Of a stretch of DNA of 64,000 nucleotides, positions 17,555 through 26,500 are shown piece by piece. A program made the position numbers and the translations under genes. Each line of letters begins with the position of its first letter. The first letter of the stretch is position 1. The stretch covers positions 62,001-126,000 of the forward strand of contig JABISF010000079.1 of NCBI GenBank assembly GCA_018699935.1. The letters are read 5' to 3'. This DNA is from Flavobacteriaceae bacterium (GTDB taxonomy: Bacteria; Bacteroidota; Bacteroidia; Flavobacteriales; Flavobacteriaceae). The notes below the pieces were generated by a model, which did not search any database, was not told the DNA's origin, and saw nothing but the letters and a program-made list of their open reading frames with translations.

Positions 17555-19798
17555 TTATTTTTTATAACTCGCGAAATACTCCTCCATCAAACTCATGATG
17601 CTGTTGAGTAAATCTTTGGTTTCAAGCAATACATTGAAATATAGCGAAGTGTTTTTTGGGCTGGATTCCTCTGTCCTTGTGCGGCCAATCTGTGCTTCAA
17701 TTTTTTGATCCAACACAGCCATAAACGATACTTTTTGTTTTAAGATATAAGAGATGCGTTCAAACTTTCGGCTTTCAAATACTTCGATAATTTCAATATT
17801 TAAAGACTGTAGCTGCGTGCAGATGTCTTGTATGTCTTTGATTTGATTGAACTTCAACTTGCGATGCTTGTTGTTGACATGCTTGTAACTTTTTCTCGTT
17901 ATAAAGTCCAAAGATTGAGCGATGTCGGTCAAATAGGCCAAGATGGTGATGTAAAAATTACTTCCTCGAACACTCGTTTCATCTAGATTTTTGATGAAAT
18001 AGAATATATTATCCCTGAGTTCCTCAATTTCGGAATCCAATTTTTGAACGCCTTTTTTACTTTTCTTGAGCAAATCGGCGTCCTCTTTGGAAAGACCATG
18101 GAAGAAGTTTTCATAAATTTTATTGGATCGTGAAATCACGTTAACAATATTATCCGCACTTTCAGAGATGATTCCCTGAACAGTACTGCTCTCCGATTTT
18201 TTTAACTTTTTAGGATCCAAAGTAATATTCTGTTTCTTTTTGTGATCCAAAAAGTTTTTGGCGATCAAAACGATGGTCAACAAAAGTAAAACTGGGATCA
18301 TTACCTCCTTATTCCAACGCATCAAGAACACGACCACTCCAGAAGCAAAAAGCGCAGCAAAAGCGGTCAAGAACCAACCCCCGATGACGTTGATTACTCC
18401 CGCAACACGATAAACGGCACTTTCTCTTCCCCACGCACGATCTGCCAAAGAAGTTCCCATGGCCACCATAAAAGTAACATAGGTCGTCGACAATGGTAAC
18501 TTCATAGAGGTTGCAATGGAAATCAGAATTCCGGAGACCATCAAGTTAACCGACGCTCGAATCACATCAAAAGCGGGTGCTTCAATACTTTGATCTTTGG
18601 TTAAAATCAATTCTTCCTTCTTTTCAAAACTCTTTTCAATTTTGTTTTGAATAGTATTGGGAAGTATGCTGTTGAAAACTTTTGAAATTCCGAAAGACAT
18701 TCCCACTAATCCTCTTGAGAAAAAGTTTGGATTGAACTTTTCGTGCGTGTCGCGTTGACGAGACAAACTCAATTCGGTTTCGGCCACAGTTCTTGCTTTT
18801 TTGGAAAACCACAAGGTCAAGACCATCACCCCTCCAGCCAATATGAGCAATAAGGGTTCTGCGGGTACTTTTTTGTCCAGCACTTCCATGGAAAAGGCCG
18901 TTGCATCCACACCAGAAACAACCCAAGCCTCATAGGAGTGATAGGCCGCCATAGATACTCCAATAAAATTGACCAAATCATTTCCCGAAAACGCCAAAGC
19001 CAAACCAAAAGTACCTACTAATATAACCACCAATAGAATGCTTTTACGGGTTAGTTTTTGAAAGACAAAGGAAAAGGCCGTGAGTATAATAAAAGCGATG
19101 AAGACAATCAACAATTCATTGGTTTTTAAAAACCCCGACATATCACTGTAATAGGGGGTTCCTTTGAGTCCTTTGATAAAAATAAAATAAGTGATGGAAG
19201 TCAAAGCAACGCCTCCGAATAAAGCTCCAAAATTTTTGATTCTTTGCTCGAAATGAAACGTGAAAATAATTCTTGAAATCCATTGCACAAATGCTCCAAC
19301 AGAAAAAGCAATAACTACAGACAGCAGTATACCGCTGATGATGGTGATGGCCTTGTCGGTGTTGATATAATTACTCAAATTCGACAAGGTTTCGGTGTCC
19401 GAAGCACCTATTTTCAATAAAGCCATTACGATGGAGGCTCCCAAGAGGTTGAAAACGATAGAAACCGTAGTTGAAGTTGGTAGGCCCAACGTATTGAAGA
19501 AATCCAAAAGAAGGATGTCGGTTATGATGACGGCCATGAAAATAATCATGATTTCGTCAAAAAAGAAAGCTCCCGGATTGAAAATTCCTTTTCGAGCAAC
19601 TTCCATCATGCCACTGGAAAAAACAGCTCCAATAAAAACGCCAAGACTGGCTACAATCATAATGGTCCGAAAGGAAATCACCTTGGAACCTATGGCTGAA
19701 TTGAGGAAATTGATTGCGTCATTACTGACCCCTACAACAATGTCTGCAATTGCAAGAACTGCAAGTGCGATGAGCATTAACAAATAAATATTATCCAT
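17555..19798 (-). CDS. PiT-family inorganic phosphate transporter with C-terminal PhoU-like domain
   Basis: This 747-residue protein has PiT membrane repeats in two halves: GVSNDAINFLNSAIGSK with LGLPTSTTVSIVFNLLGAS in the first, and MKLPLSTTYVTFMVAMG in the second. It then ends in about 200 soluble residues of helical, charged sequence (from about residue 540) resembling PhoU or DUF47. PiT carriers move phosphate with Na+ or H+ through the inner membrane. A fused PhoU-like tail is known in Bacteroidota and may regulate flux. It follows the OprP-like porin gene by 66 bases on the same strand, so the two form an outer- plus inner-membrane phosphate uptake operon closed by the terminator at 17504-17533. 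Confidence 0.9.
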   Translation of the reverse strand: MDNIYLLMLIALAVLAIADIVVGVSNDAINFLNSAIGSKVISFRTIMIVASLGVFIGAVFSSGMMEVARKGIFNPGAFFFDEIMIIFMAVIITDILLLDFFNTLGLPTSTTVSIVFNLLGASIVMALLKIGASDTETLSNLSNYINTDKAITIISGILLSVVIAFSVGAFVQWISRIIFTFHFEQRIKNFGALFGGVALTSITYFIFIKGLKGTPYYSDMSGFLKTNELLIVFIAFIILTAFSFVFQKLTRKSILLVVILVGTFGLALAFSGNDLVNFIGVSMAAYHSYEAWVVSGVDATAFSMEVLDKKVPAEPLLLILAGGVMVLTLWFSKKARTVAETELSLSRQRDTHEKFNPNFFSRGLVGMSFGISKVFNSILPNTIQNKIEKSFEKKEELILTKDQSIEAPAFDVIRASVNLMVSGILISIATSMKLPLSTTYVTFMVAMGTSLADRAWGRESAVYRVAGVINVIGGWFLTAFAALFASGVVVFLMRWNKEVMIPVLLLLTIVLIAKNFLDHKKKQNITLDPKKLKKSESSTVQGIISESADNIVNVISRSNKIYENFFHGLSKEDADLLKKSKKGVQKLDSEIEELRDNIFYFIKNLDETSVRGSNFYITILAYLTDIAQSLDFITRKSYKHVNNKHRKLKFNQIKDIQDICTQLQSLNIEIIEVFESRKFERISYILKQKVSFMAVLDQKIEAQIGRTRTEESSPKNTSLYFNVLLETKDLLNSIMSLMEEYFASYKK

Positions 19799-19864
19799 CT
19801 GATTAAAACTTTATTTTTTACAAATATGATGAAATTACCACCACCTTACGTTATTAAATTATTA

Positions 19865-21073
19865 TTAAAAATGGAGATCAAATCCGGTTCTGAACTGGAC
19901 AAAATCTTTCTGATTGTCGGATTGAGAAAAACTCAAATCCGTTTGTACTTTGAGACTGTGTCCGACCACATATTTGGAAACCCCAAAAGTGAGTTGTTTC
20001 AAATCCGAAAGTCGCGTTATGGGTTCAAAGTCCAAAGCGGTATAACGCACCACCATTTCCACGTTGTTTTTGAACAAATAGCTACTTTGAATATTCACTG
20101 CCGATCCAGCACCCACCACTGCTCCGGTTTTGCTGCCGTCCATTTCCGTGGCTTCAATCTTGTCCGCCATGCGATAGGCATATTCCCCCATCAATGAAAA
20201 ACCACTGTACTTGATCATTGTATCCACAAAAAGCGTAGTGATGTCTGTTTCAAACAAAGATCCATCGGCACGAAACATATAGGAACCCAGGTTGCTTCTA
20301 TTTTTTACCGCATTACGGTTATAATCATAGGTAAAACCTATCATCGTCTTCAAAGAATTTTCACGCTTTAAATCACCTTGAGAGTAATCTCCCTTGGAAG
20401 CAAATTCTCCAAAGGGCAACAACTCCAATCGGGTGGTGTATTGCAAGCCTCCTTCATTTCCTTCGGTGATGTTTCTACCCTCCCCTTGCGAAATGGAAAA
20501 CTTTTCTCGGGTCACAAAAGTACTCCCTAGTTTGGATTTATGTCGCAGTTGTATCCCCATGTCTCTATCAATATTGAATCTGCTATTTAATAACGATCGG
20601 TCGATCAATTGGAGATTTGCAGAAGACACTACTCGCTCAATATTCCCTGGGAGTTTGGTTTGTCCTGCCCAAAGTTCAAAGTTTTGGTAGAAATTCCACA
20701 TGACCACTGCGTCAAGGATATAGCGGGGCGTATTTCTGTTAAAGACATTGGCTCCTGAGATATCGCGGTTGGAAAGTCCTAATTCAATTTTGTATTTAAG
20801 TTTTGGAGTAACTGCAAATCCATCAAATTTCAATCGGGCTCTACGCACCAAAAAATTCAATTCGCCGGCTTCATAGGCATCCCCATCATAATTCCATTTA
20901 CTCTCAAAACGAGACTGGATACGCGGAGCAAATTTTACACTGAAAGAGCTGTCTTTGGCAACGAAATTGATCATTCCTTTGCCGAACTTGGTATCGCTAA
21001 TTTCTTGAGAATTCACTGTTTGTAACCCTATAAAAAGAATTACAACCACCAAGGATAAGAATTTATTCATCAT
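19865..21073 (-). CDS. OprP/OprO-like phosphate-selective porin
   Basis: The 402-residue protein has a signal peptide (MMNKFLSLVVVILFIGLQTVNSQ) and amphipathic strands ending in FRTGFDLHF, a typical barrel terminus. The region RARLKFDGFAVTPKLKYKIELGLS followed by the AVVMWNFYQNFELWAGQ type of sequence is characteristic of the phosphate-selective porin O/P family. It would let phosphate (or polyphosphate) cross the outer membrane. The start may be either of two adjacent ATGs (21073 or 21070). It is the first gene of an operon with the PiT transporter. The promoter at 21097-21124 carries a hexamer array resembling a Pho box just upstream. Confidence 0.82.
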   Translation of the reverse strand: MMNKFLSLVVVILFIGLQTVNSQEISDTKFGKGMINFVAKDSSFSVKFAPRIQSRFESKWNYDGDAYEAGELNFLVRRARLKFDGFAVTPKLKYKIELGLSNRDISGANVFNRNTPRYILDAVVMWNFYQNFELWAGQTKLPGNIERVVSSANLQLIDRSLLNSRFNIDRDMGIQLRHKSKLGSTFVTREKFSISQGEGRNITEGNEGGLQYTTRLELLPFGEFASKGDYSQGDLKRENSLKTMIGFTYDYNRNAVKNRSNLGSYMFRADGSLFETDITTLFVDTMIKYSGFSLMGEYAYRMADKIEATEMDGSKTGAVVGAGSAVNIQSSYLFKNNVEMVVRYTALDFEPITRLSDLKQLTFGVSKYVVGHSLKVQTDLSFSQSDNQKDFVQFRTGFDLHF

Positions 21074-21096
21074 TTAAAATAATAATTTATATTTTG

Positions 21097-21124
21097 CAAA
21101 AATGATGCTTTCAACCTTAGGCAA
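21097..21124 (-). promoter_or_regulatory. Probable promoter of the porin-phosphate transporter operon
   Basis: On the minus strand a -33 TTG (21122-21124) and a -7 CATTTTTG (21097-21104, seven of eight) are spaced 17 bases apart. Transcription would start near 21090, giving a leader of about 17 bases. The hexamer array at 21127-21173 ends three bases upstream of the -33 box. Confidence 0.5.
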
Positions 21125-21126
21125 TG

Positions 21127-21173
21127 TTAAGAAATCATTAACAAAGTTATCTTACTATTAACAAGGGTTAAGA
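21127..21173. promoter_or_regulatory. TTAACA/TTAAGA hexamer array, candidate Pho box
   Basis: Five hexamers occur with near-helical spacing: TTAAGA at 21127, TTAACA at 21138, TTATCT at 21147, TTAACA at 21158 and TTAAGA at 21168. The motif and the 10-11 base period resemble binding sites of PhoP in Bacillus (TTAACA repeats). The array abuts the -33 box of an operon for phosphate uptake, where an activator would bind. The link to a PhoB-type regulator is inferred. Confidence 0.5.
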
Positions 21174-21220
21174 ACTTGGTGTGTCTTAATTTTTGGGGTT
21201 TTTGGGATTGTAAAACGACA

Positions 21221-21248
21221 GAAGCACGTGCTAGATAGCAGGTGCTTC
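21221..21248 (-). terminator. Hairpin downstream of nrdA, probable terminator
   Basis: A 12-bp inverted repeat with one mismatch (21221-21232 with 21237-21248) and a 4-base loop lies 118 bases beyond the nrdA stop. The following minus-strand sequence is only moderately T-rich (TGTCGTTTT). It probably ends the nrdBA transcript before the porin promoter. Confidence 0.5.
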
Positions 21249-21365
21249 CGAAAATATATTTTGGATTGTAAGGAAAAGAGTACGGATAAAAGTGGACAAA
21301 AAAGAAAGATTAATTCTTATTTATGCAATTGTATCAAATCTCCCTTCCGCTAGGAATCAAAAAAT

Positions 21366-23795
21366 CTATGATCCGCACATCAAGCAATCGTCGTCTTCGC
21401 TTTCTTTGGATTGTGCCAACATTTGCTTGAGTTCTTCGGGTGAAAGTGGCTCAACAGGAACAGCTGCTGGTGCTGCTCCTGCCACCGCGGTTGCGGCAAC
21501 CGTAACAGCGGGTATCGCTGCTTTTTGTTTGCTGTCCAAAGTGAATTTGATGGCGTCTACTGCTGATTTTGTTCTCAGGTAGTACATCCCTGTTTTCAAT
21601 CCAGACTTCCAACCGTAGAAATGCATAGAGGTTAGTTTGGGCATGGTGGCACCTTCCATAAATAAATTTAGAGATTGTGACTGATCAATGAAATAGCCGC
21701 GTTGGCGAGACATGTCAATAATGTCTTTCATACTCATTTCCCAAACCGTACGATAAAGTTCTTTCAAGTCTTCCGGAATCCCATCGATATTTTGAATGGA
21801 TCCGTTGTTGCGCATCAATTCTTGCTTCATGTCCTCGTTCCACAAACCACGCTCTACGAGGTCTTCCAAGAGATGCTTGTTGACCACAATAAATTCTCCG
21901 GAAAGGACACGACGGGTATAGATGTTTGAGGTGTAAGGTTCGAAACACTCGTTGTTTCCAAGAATTTGCGAGGTACTAGCGGTTGGCATGGGGGCTACCA
22001 ATAAGGAATTACGAACACCGTGTTTTTTGATTGATTTACGCAGTTTTCCCCAGTCCCAACGACCGCTCAATTCTTCGTCTTCCACACCCCACATATTGTG
22101 TTGGAACTCGCCATTGGACATGGGAGACCCTTTATAGGTTTCATATGGTCCGTCTTTTTTCGCCTCTTCCATCGAAGCCGTTACGGCTGCATAATAGAGC
22201 GTCTCAAAGATGTCTTGATTCAATTCTTTGGCAGCATCCGAGGTGAATGGCAAACGCAACAAAATAAATGTATCGGCCAATCCTTGTACCCCCAGACCGA
22301 CTGGGCGATGTCTGAAATTGGAATTTTGCGCTTCAGGAACCGGATAGTAATTCCGATCAATCACACGATTTAAGTTTTTGGTGACGCGTTTGGTCACGTC
22401 AAAAAGGGCTTTGTGATCAAAAGCGCCATCTTTGACAAACATAGGCAAGGCAATGGATGCCAAATTACACACCGCTACTTCGTCAGAAGAGGTGTATTCC
22501 ATGATTTCTGTACACAAATTGGAGGAACGAATGGTTCCCAAATTTTTCTGATTGGATTTGCGATTGGCGGAATCCTTGTACAACATATAGGGTGTTCCCG
22601 TTTCAATTTGAGATTCTAGGATTTTTTCCCAAAGCTCTCGAGCCTTGATCGTTTTTCTCCCTTTTCCTTCCGCTTCGTATTTCGTGTACAAGGCTTCAAA
22701 TTCTTCCCCATGTACATTGTACAGATTTGGGCATTCGTTTGGACACATCAGTGTCCATTCTGCATCTTCTTCCACCCGTTTCATAAACAAATCTGGAGTC
22801 CACATGGCATAAAACAAATCCCGCGCGCGCATTTCTTCTTTTCCGTGATTTTTTTTCAATTCCAAGAAAGCAAAAATATCGGCATGCCACGGTTCTACAT
22901 AAATGGCAAAAGAGCCTTTGCGTTTTCCACCTCCCTGATCTACATAACGCGCTGTGTCGTTGAAAACCCGCAACATGGGGACAATCCCATTAGACGTACC
23001 GTTAGTTCCGGAAATATAGGAACCGGTGGCGCGAACATTGTGAATTGACAAACCGATACCTCCCGCGGATTGCGAAATTTTAGCAGTTTGTTTTAGAGTG
23101 TCATAAATACCGTCTATACTGTCGTCTTTCATCGCCAAAAGAAAACAAGAGGACATTTGAGGTTTGGGCGTTCCGGAATTGAAAAGCGTGGGTGTAGCAT
23201 GGGTAAAATAACGCTTGGACATCAATTCGTAAGTTTCCAAAACGGAGTCAATATCATTGAGATGAATGCCCACCGAAACCCGCATCAACATATGTTGTGG
23301 ACGTTCCACAATCTGACCGTTGAGCTTCAGTAAGTAGGAGCGTTCTAAGGTTTTGAACCCAAAAAAGTCATATCCAAAATCACGGTTGTAGATAATACTG
23401 GAATCCAGTTTGTCTGCATTTTCTTGAATGATTTTGTACACCTCATCGGAAAGTAAAGGCGCTTTTTTGCCGGTTCTAGGATTGACATAGGTGTACAAAT
23501 CCGTCATCGTTTCAGAGAAGGATTTTTTGGTGTTCTTGTGTAAATTGGAAACCGAAATCCGAGCGGCCAATTTCGCATAATCGGGATGCGTAGTGGTCAT
23601 GGTGGCAGCAATTTCTGCGGCCAAATTATCCAATTCCGAGGTGGTTACCCCGTCGTACAAACCTTCAATTACTCGCATGGCTACACGAACCGGATCTACT
23701 AATGCATTCAGACCGTAATTGAGTTTACGAATTCGTGCTGTGATTTTATCGAACATGATGGGCTCCTTACGACCATCTCTTTTAATTACAAACAT
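21366..23795 (-). CDS. nrdA: Class I ribonucleoside-diphosphate reductase, alpha subunit
   Basis: This 809-residue enzyme begins with an ATP-cone ([16 protein letters not shown]). It carries the catalytic features of NrdA: MSSCFLL (first redox cysteine), [10 protein letters not shown] (N-x-C-x-E radical site), [12 protein letters not shown] (second redox cysteine) and the radical-transfer tyrosines of [11 protein letters not shown] long Ala/Pro/Val-rich linker leads to a C-terminal redox pair in DCLMCGS. It reduces ribonucleoside diphosphates to deoxy forms. The sequence resembles eukaryotic RNR1 more than E. coli NrdA, as is usual in this phylum. It follows nrdB by 75 bases in one operon. 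Confidence 0.96.
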   Translation of the reverse strand: MFVIKRDGRKEPIMFDKITARIRKLNYGLNALVDPVRVAMRVIEGLYDGVTTSELDNLAAEIAATMTTTHPDYAKLAARISVSNLHKNTKKSFSETMTDLYTYVNPRTGKKAPLLSDEVYKIIQENADKLDSSIIYNRDFGYDFFGFKTLERSYLLKLNGQIVERPQHMLMRVSVGIHLNDIDSVLETYELMSKRYFTHATPTLFNSGTPKPQMSSCFLLAMKDDSIDGIYDTLKQTAKISQSAGGIGLSIHNVRATGSYISGTNGTSNGIVPMLRVFNDTARYVDQGGGKRKGSFAIYVEPWHADIFAFLELKKNHGKEEMRARDLFYAMWTPDLFMKRVEEDAEWTLMCPNECPNLYNVHGEEFEALYTKYEAEGKGRKTIKARELWEKILESQIETGTPYMLYKDSANRKSNQKNLGTIRSSNLCTEIMEYTSSDEVAVCNLASIALPMFVKDGAFDHKALFDVTKRVTKNLNRVIDRNYYPVPEAQNSNFRHRPVGLGVQGLADTFILLRLPFTSDAAKELNQDIFETLYYAAVTASMEEAKKDGPYETYKGSPMSNGEFQHNMWGVEDEELSGRWDWGKLRKSIKKHGVRNSLLVAPMPTASTSQILGNNECFEPYTSNIYTRRVLSGEFIVVNKHLLEDLVERGLWNEDMKQELMRNNGSIQNIDGIPEDLKELYRTVWEMSMKDIIDMSRQRGYFIDQSQSLNLFMEGATMPKLTSMHFYGWKSGLKTGMYYLRTKSAVDAIKFTLDSKQKAAIPAVTVAATAVAGAAPAAVPVEPLSPEELKQMLAQSKESEDDDCLMCGS

Positions 23796-23870
23796 GCGCT
23801 ACTTTTTTTTATTTATTGATAAGAAAACCTCCCGAAAAGGTTATAGTTATTTACTGTTTTTTTGAGGGGC

Positions 23871-24848
23871 TTAAAAATCGGCGTCGAAACTGATTTTAGT
23901 TTCTTGCTTCTCGTTGTTCAACACTCCGGCTTTTTGATATTCTCCTACACGCTTTTCAAAGAAATTGGTCTTTCCTTGCAAAGAGATCATGTCCATAAAG
24001 TCAAAAGGGTTGGTCACGTTAAATTCTTTTTCCAAACCGAGCTCTACCAAAAGACGATCGGTGACAAACTCCAAGTATTGGGTCATCAACTTGGCATTCA
24101 TACCGATTAAACTAGCAGGAAGCGATTCGGTAATGAATTCTCTTTCGATATTGAGTGCGTCCAATAGAATTTCTTTAATTCGAGCGGGTGGTACTTTGTT
24201 CACCAAGTGGTGGTTGTGCAGGTGAACAGCAAAATCGCAGTGTACCCCTTCATCTCTAGAAATCAATTCGTTGGAAAAGGTTAAACCGGGCATTAGACCG
24301 CGTTTTTTTAACCAAAAAATAGAGCAAAATGCTCCGGAAAAGAAAATTCCTTCTACAGCAGCAAAAGCAATGAGACGCTCTGCAAAAGAATCCGAATCGA
24401 TCCAACGCAACGCCCAATCGGCTTTTTTCTTGATGGCTGGGAATACTTCAATGGCTTTGAATAGTTGATTTTTTTCATTGTCATCTTTCACATAGGTGTC
24501 GATCAACAACGAATAGGTTTCAGAGTGAATGTTCTCCATCATGATCTGAAATCCATAGAAAAATTTAGCTTCCGAATACTGTACTTCGTTGACGAAATTT
24601 TCTGCCAAATTTTCATTTACAATACCATCAGAGGCAGCAAAAAAGGCCAAAATATGCTTGATAAAATATTTTTCATCAGCACTCAACTTATTGTTCCAAT
24701 CAGTCAAATCTTGATGTAGGTCAATTTCTTCAGCCGTCCAAAAACTAGCCTCCATTTTTTTGTACCATTCCCAAATGTCGTGATGTTGAATTGGAAAAAT
24801 TACAAATCGGTTTTCATTTTCTTGGAGTATAGGTTCTACAGCTGCCAT
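23871..24848 (-). CDS. nrdB: Class I ribonucleoside-diphosphate reductase, beta subunit
   Basis: The 325-residue protein has the ligands of a di-iron tyrosyl-radical R2: Asp47 in EIDLHQD, then Glu105, His108 and the radical Tyr112 in [12 protein letters not shown], followed by a second E-x-x-H set further on. The residues around the radical site are nearly those of animal R2 (FYGFQI-x-MENIHSE). It pairs with NrdA, encoded 75 bases downstream, to make deoxynucleotides. The 225 bases upstream (24849-25073) hold a weak -7-like box (AATCTTTG on the minus strand near 24897) and no other element I can name. Confidence 0.96.
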   Translation of the reverse strand: MAAVEPILQENENRFVIFPIQHHDIWEWYKKMEASFWTAEEIDLHQDLTDWNNKLSADEKYFIKHILAFFAASDGIVNENLAENFVNEVQYSEAKFFYGFQIMMENIHSETYSLLIDTYVKDDNEKNQLFKAIEVFPAIKKKADWALRWIDSDSFAERLIAFAAVEGIFFSGAFCSIFWLKKRGLMPGLTFSNELISRDEGVHCDFAVHLHNHHLVNKVPPARIKEILLDALNIEREFITESLPASLIGMNAKLMTQYLEFVTDRLLVELGLEKEFNVTNPFDFMDMISLQGKTNFFEKRVGEYQKAGVLNNEKQETKISFDADF

Positions 24849-25073
24849 TTTCTTTAGTGCTTTTTTTGATTAAAAAATTAAGTGTATTCGTTTTCACAAA
24901 GATTCTAAAAACAGCTCATATTTGAAAGCTATACTTTTCCACAATGGAGCTAAGTTTTTAACAAAATGGGCAAAAAAAGTGTTTTTTAAGAAAAAAAATA
25001 AAAACTATAATGTGTTGATTACAAGTTGTTTAAGCCCTTTTTTCGTTTGGGAGGGTGCTAAAACACTAGGACG

Positions 25074-25646
25074 TCAAATTTGGGAATGATGTTCGGCATG
25101 GAGTTCCAATTCACGATACCATGTTTTTCCAAATTTTCGGATGAGTGCGTCTTTTACAAATTGATAAACGGGAATTTTTAAAGCCGCCCCTAAATCACAC
25201 GCCGTTTCACAAATGGGCCAGTGATGATAATTGACAGCCGTCAATTCTTTGTACTCATTAACACGAACCGGATACAGATGACACGAAATGGGCTTGTCGA
25301 AGGCTATGGCACCGGCACGAGCAGCATTTTCGATACCGCAACTGGCCACCCCCAATTCTGAAAAAACGGCATATGCACATTCGGCATTTTCCACCAATGG
25401 GGTTTCCAAGGAACCGTCCTCGCCCACCACATGAACTCCCATTGCAGCAATGGACGCCCTTCCTTTTTCGTTTAAGAAGGGAAGGATTTTATCGTAATTT
25501 TCTTGAAGTAAGCTGACTTCATCCGCTTCTAAGGGTGCTCCCGACTCACCTTCGACACAGCAAACTCCTTTGCATTTGCTGATGTTGCACACAAAATCTT
25601 TGGAAATCAAATCTTCAGACACGATCGTATCTTGAATCAATAGCAT
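25074..25646 (-). CDS. DUF3109 family cysteine-rich protein
   Basis: The 190-residue protein has nine cysteines at positions 20, 25, 29, 30, 90, 103, 122, 146 and 150, in motifs such as CNISKCKGVCC, SCHLYPVR and WPICETAC. This is the pattern of DUF3109, related to the YkgJ-type metal-cluster proteins, which probably bind iron-sulfur or zinc. The full family length is present. It is divergent from the marC-like gene, with 74 bases between the starts. No biochemical role is known. Confidence 0.85.
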   Translation of the reverse strand: MLLIQDTIVSEDLISKDFVCNISKCKGVCCVEGESGAPLEADEVSLLQENYDKILPFLNEKGRASIAAMGVHVVGEDGSLETPLVENAECAYAVFSELGVASCGIENAARAGAIAFDKPISCHLYPVRVNEYKELTAVNYHHWPICETACDLGAALKIPVYQFVKDALIRKFGKTWYRELELHAEHHSQI

Positions 25647-25684
25647 GGCAATTTTTTTTTTTAAAAATAGTTATTTTAAATAGG

Positions 25685-25713
25685 TTGATAAATACGGAAT
25701 CGAATTACTTTTG
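25685..25713 (+). promoter_or_regulatory. Bacteroidota-type promoter of the MarC-family gene
   Basis: A -33 TTG (25685-25687), an 18-base spacer and a perfect -7 TACTTTTG (25706-25713) precede the ATG at 25721. Transcription would start within a few bases of the ATG, so the mRNA is nearly leaderless. Confidence 0.7.
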
Positions 25714-25720
25714 CACCGTT

Positions 25721-26290
25721 ATGTTAAACGTAAAAGAAATCCTTACTGCCAGCCTAGTGCTCTTTGCCGTGATTGATATCATTGGAAGCCTTCCTGTGAT
25801 CATTTCTTTGCGTCAAAAAATTGGGCATATCGAATCCGGAAAGGCCTCCATCACCGCCGCAGTGATTATGATTGCTTTTTTGTTTTTAGGAGAAGAAATC
25901 CTAAAATTGATCGGCATCGATGTCAACTCCTTTGCCGTTGCGGGGTCTTTTGTTATTTTATTTTTGGCACTCGAAATGATTTTGGGTATTTCCCTATTTA
26001 AAAATGATGCTCCTGCAACAGCTTCTATCGTACCCATCGCCTTTCCCATTATTGCCGGAGCCGGAACCATGACTTCGCTCCTATCTCTGCGTGCTGAATT
26101 TCACGTACTCAATATTATTATCGCCATTGTATTGAACATCTTACTTGTATATGTAATACTGAAATCTTCTAAATGGATTGAGAAAAAACTGGGTAAATCT
26201 GGAATCGACATCATCCGAAAAGTTTTTGGGGTGGTGCTATTGGCCATCGCCGTAAAACTTTTCACCTCTAATATTGGAGCATTAATTTAA
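25721..26290 (+). CDS. MarC family integral membrane protein
   Basis: The 189-residue protein has six membrane helices and the family signatures NVKEILTASLVLFAVIDIIGSLP at the start (read as overlapping parts) and PIAFPIIAGAGTMTSLL near the middle. The ATG at 25721 is preferred because the promoter at 25685-25713 lies over any more upstream start. MarC/YchE-type proteins are inner-membrane proteins without an agreed function; an older link to multidrug resistance was not confirmed. A small membrane-protein gene follows 9 bases later and is probably co-transcribed. Confidence 0.85.
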   Translation: MLNVKEILTASLVLFAVIDIIGSLPVIISLRQKIGHIESGKASITAAVIMIAFLFLGEEILKLIGIDVNSFAVAGSFVILFLALEMILGISLFKNDAPATASIVPIAFPIIAGAGTMTSLLSLRAEFHVLNIIIAIVLNILLVYVILKSSKWIEKKLGKSGIDIIRKVFGVVLLAIAVKLFTSNIGALI

Positions 26291-26299
26291 ACCCTGTCT

Positions 26300-26497
26300 A
26301 TGAAAATTTTTCTTTGGATCTTAATTACGTTAGCGTTTGGAATAATGGTTTTTAACCTCACTCAAGTGTCTTGGGAGGATCCGTTTAAAAATGAAAGTGC
26401 AGTGGCATTGATTGGCGTAATGGCATCTTCTTGTGCCCTGCTGCTGCTTGTCATCTTGATGATTTCGAAAAACATTGCAAAACGCCTAAAAAAATAA
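26300..26497 (+). CDS. Small two-helix membrane protein
   Basis: This 65-residue protein has two hydrophobic segments (about residues 3-22 and 36-56) and a basic C-terminus (ISKNIAKRLKK). I do not recognise a family. It begins 9 bases after the MarC-family gene and ends 3 bases from the convergent protease gene, so position and codon style support a real gene. An accessory role to the MarC protein is only a guess. Confidence 0.65.
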   Translation: MKIFLWILITLAFGIMVFNLTQVSWEDPFKNESAVALIGVMASSCALLLLVILMISKNIAKRLKK

Positions 26498-26500
26498 GAA

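Noticed and set aside
19395-19787. A 130-codon plus-strand frame opposite the phosphate transporter
   Set aside because: Its composition (many Met, Lys and Thr residues) mirrors the reverse of membrane-helix codons. The real gene is the PiT carrier.
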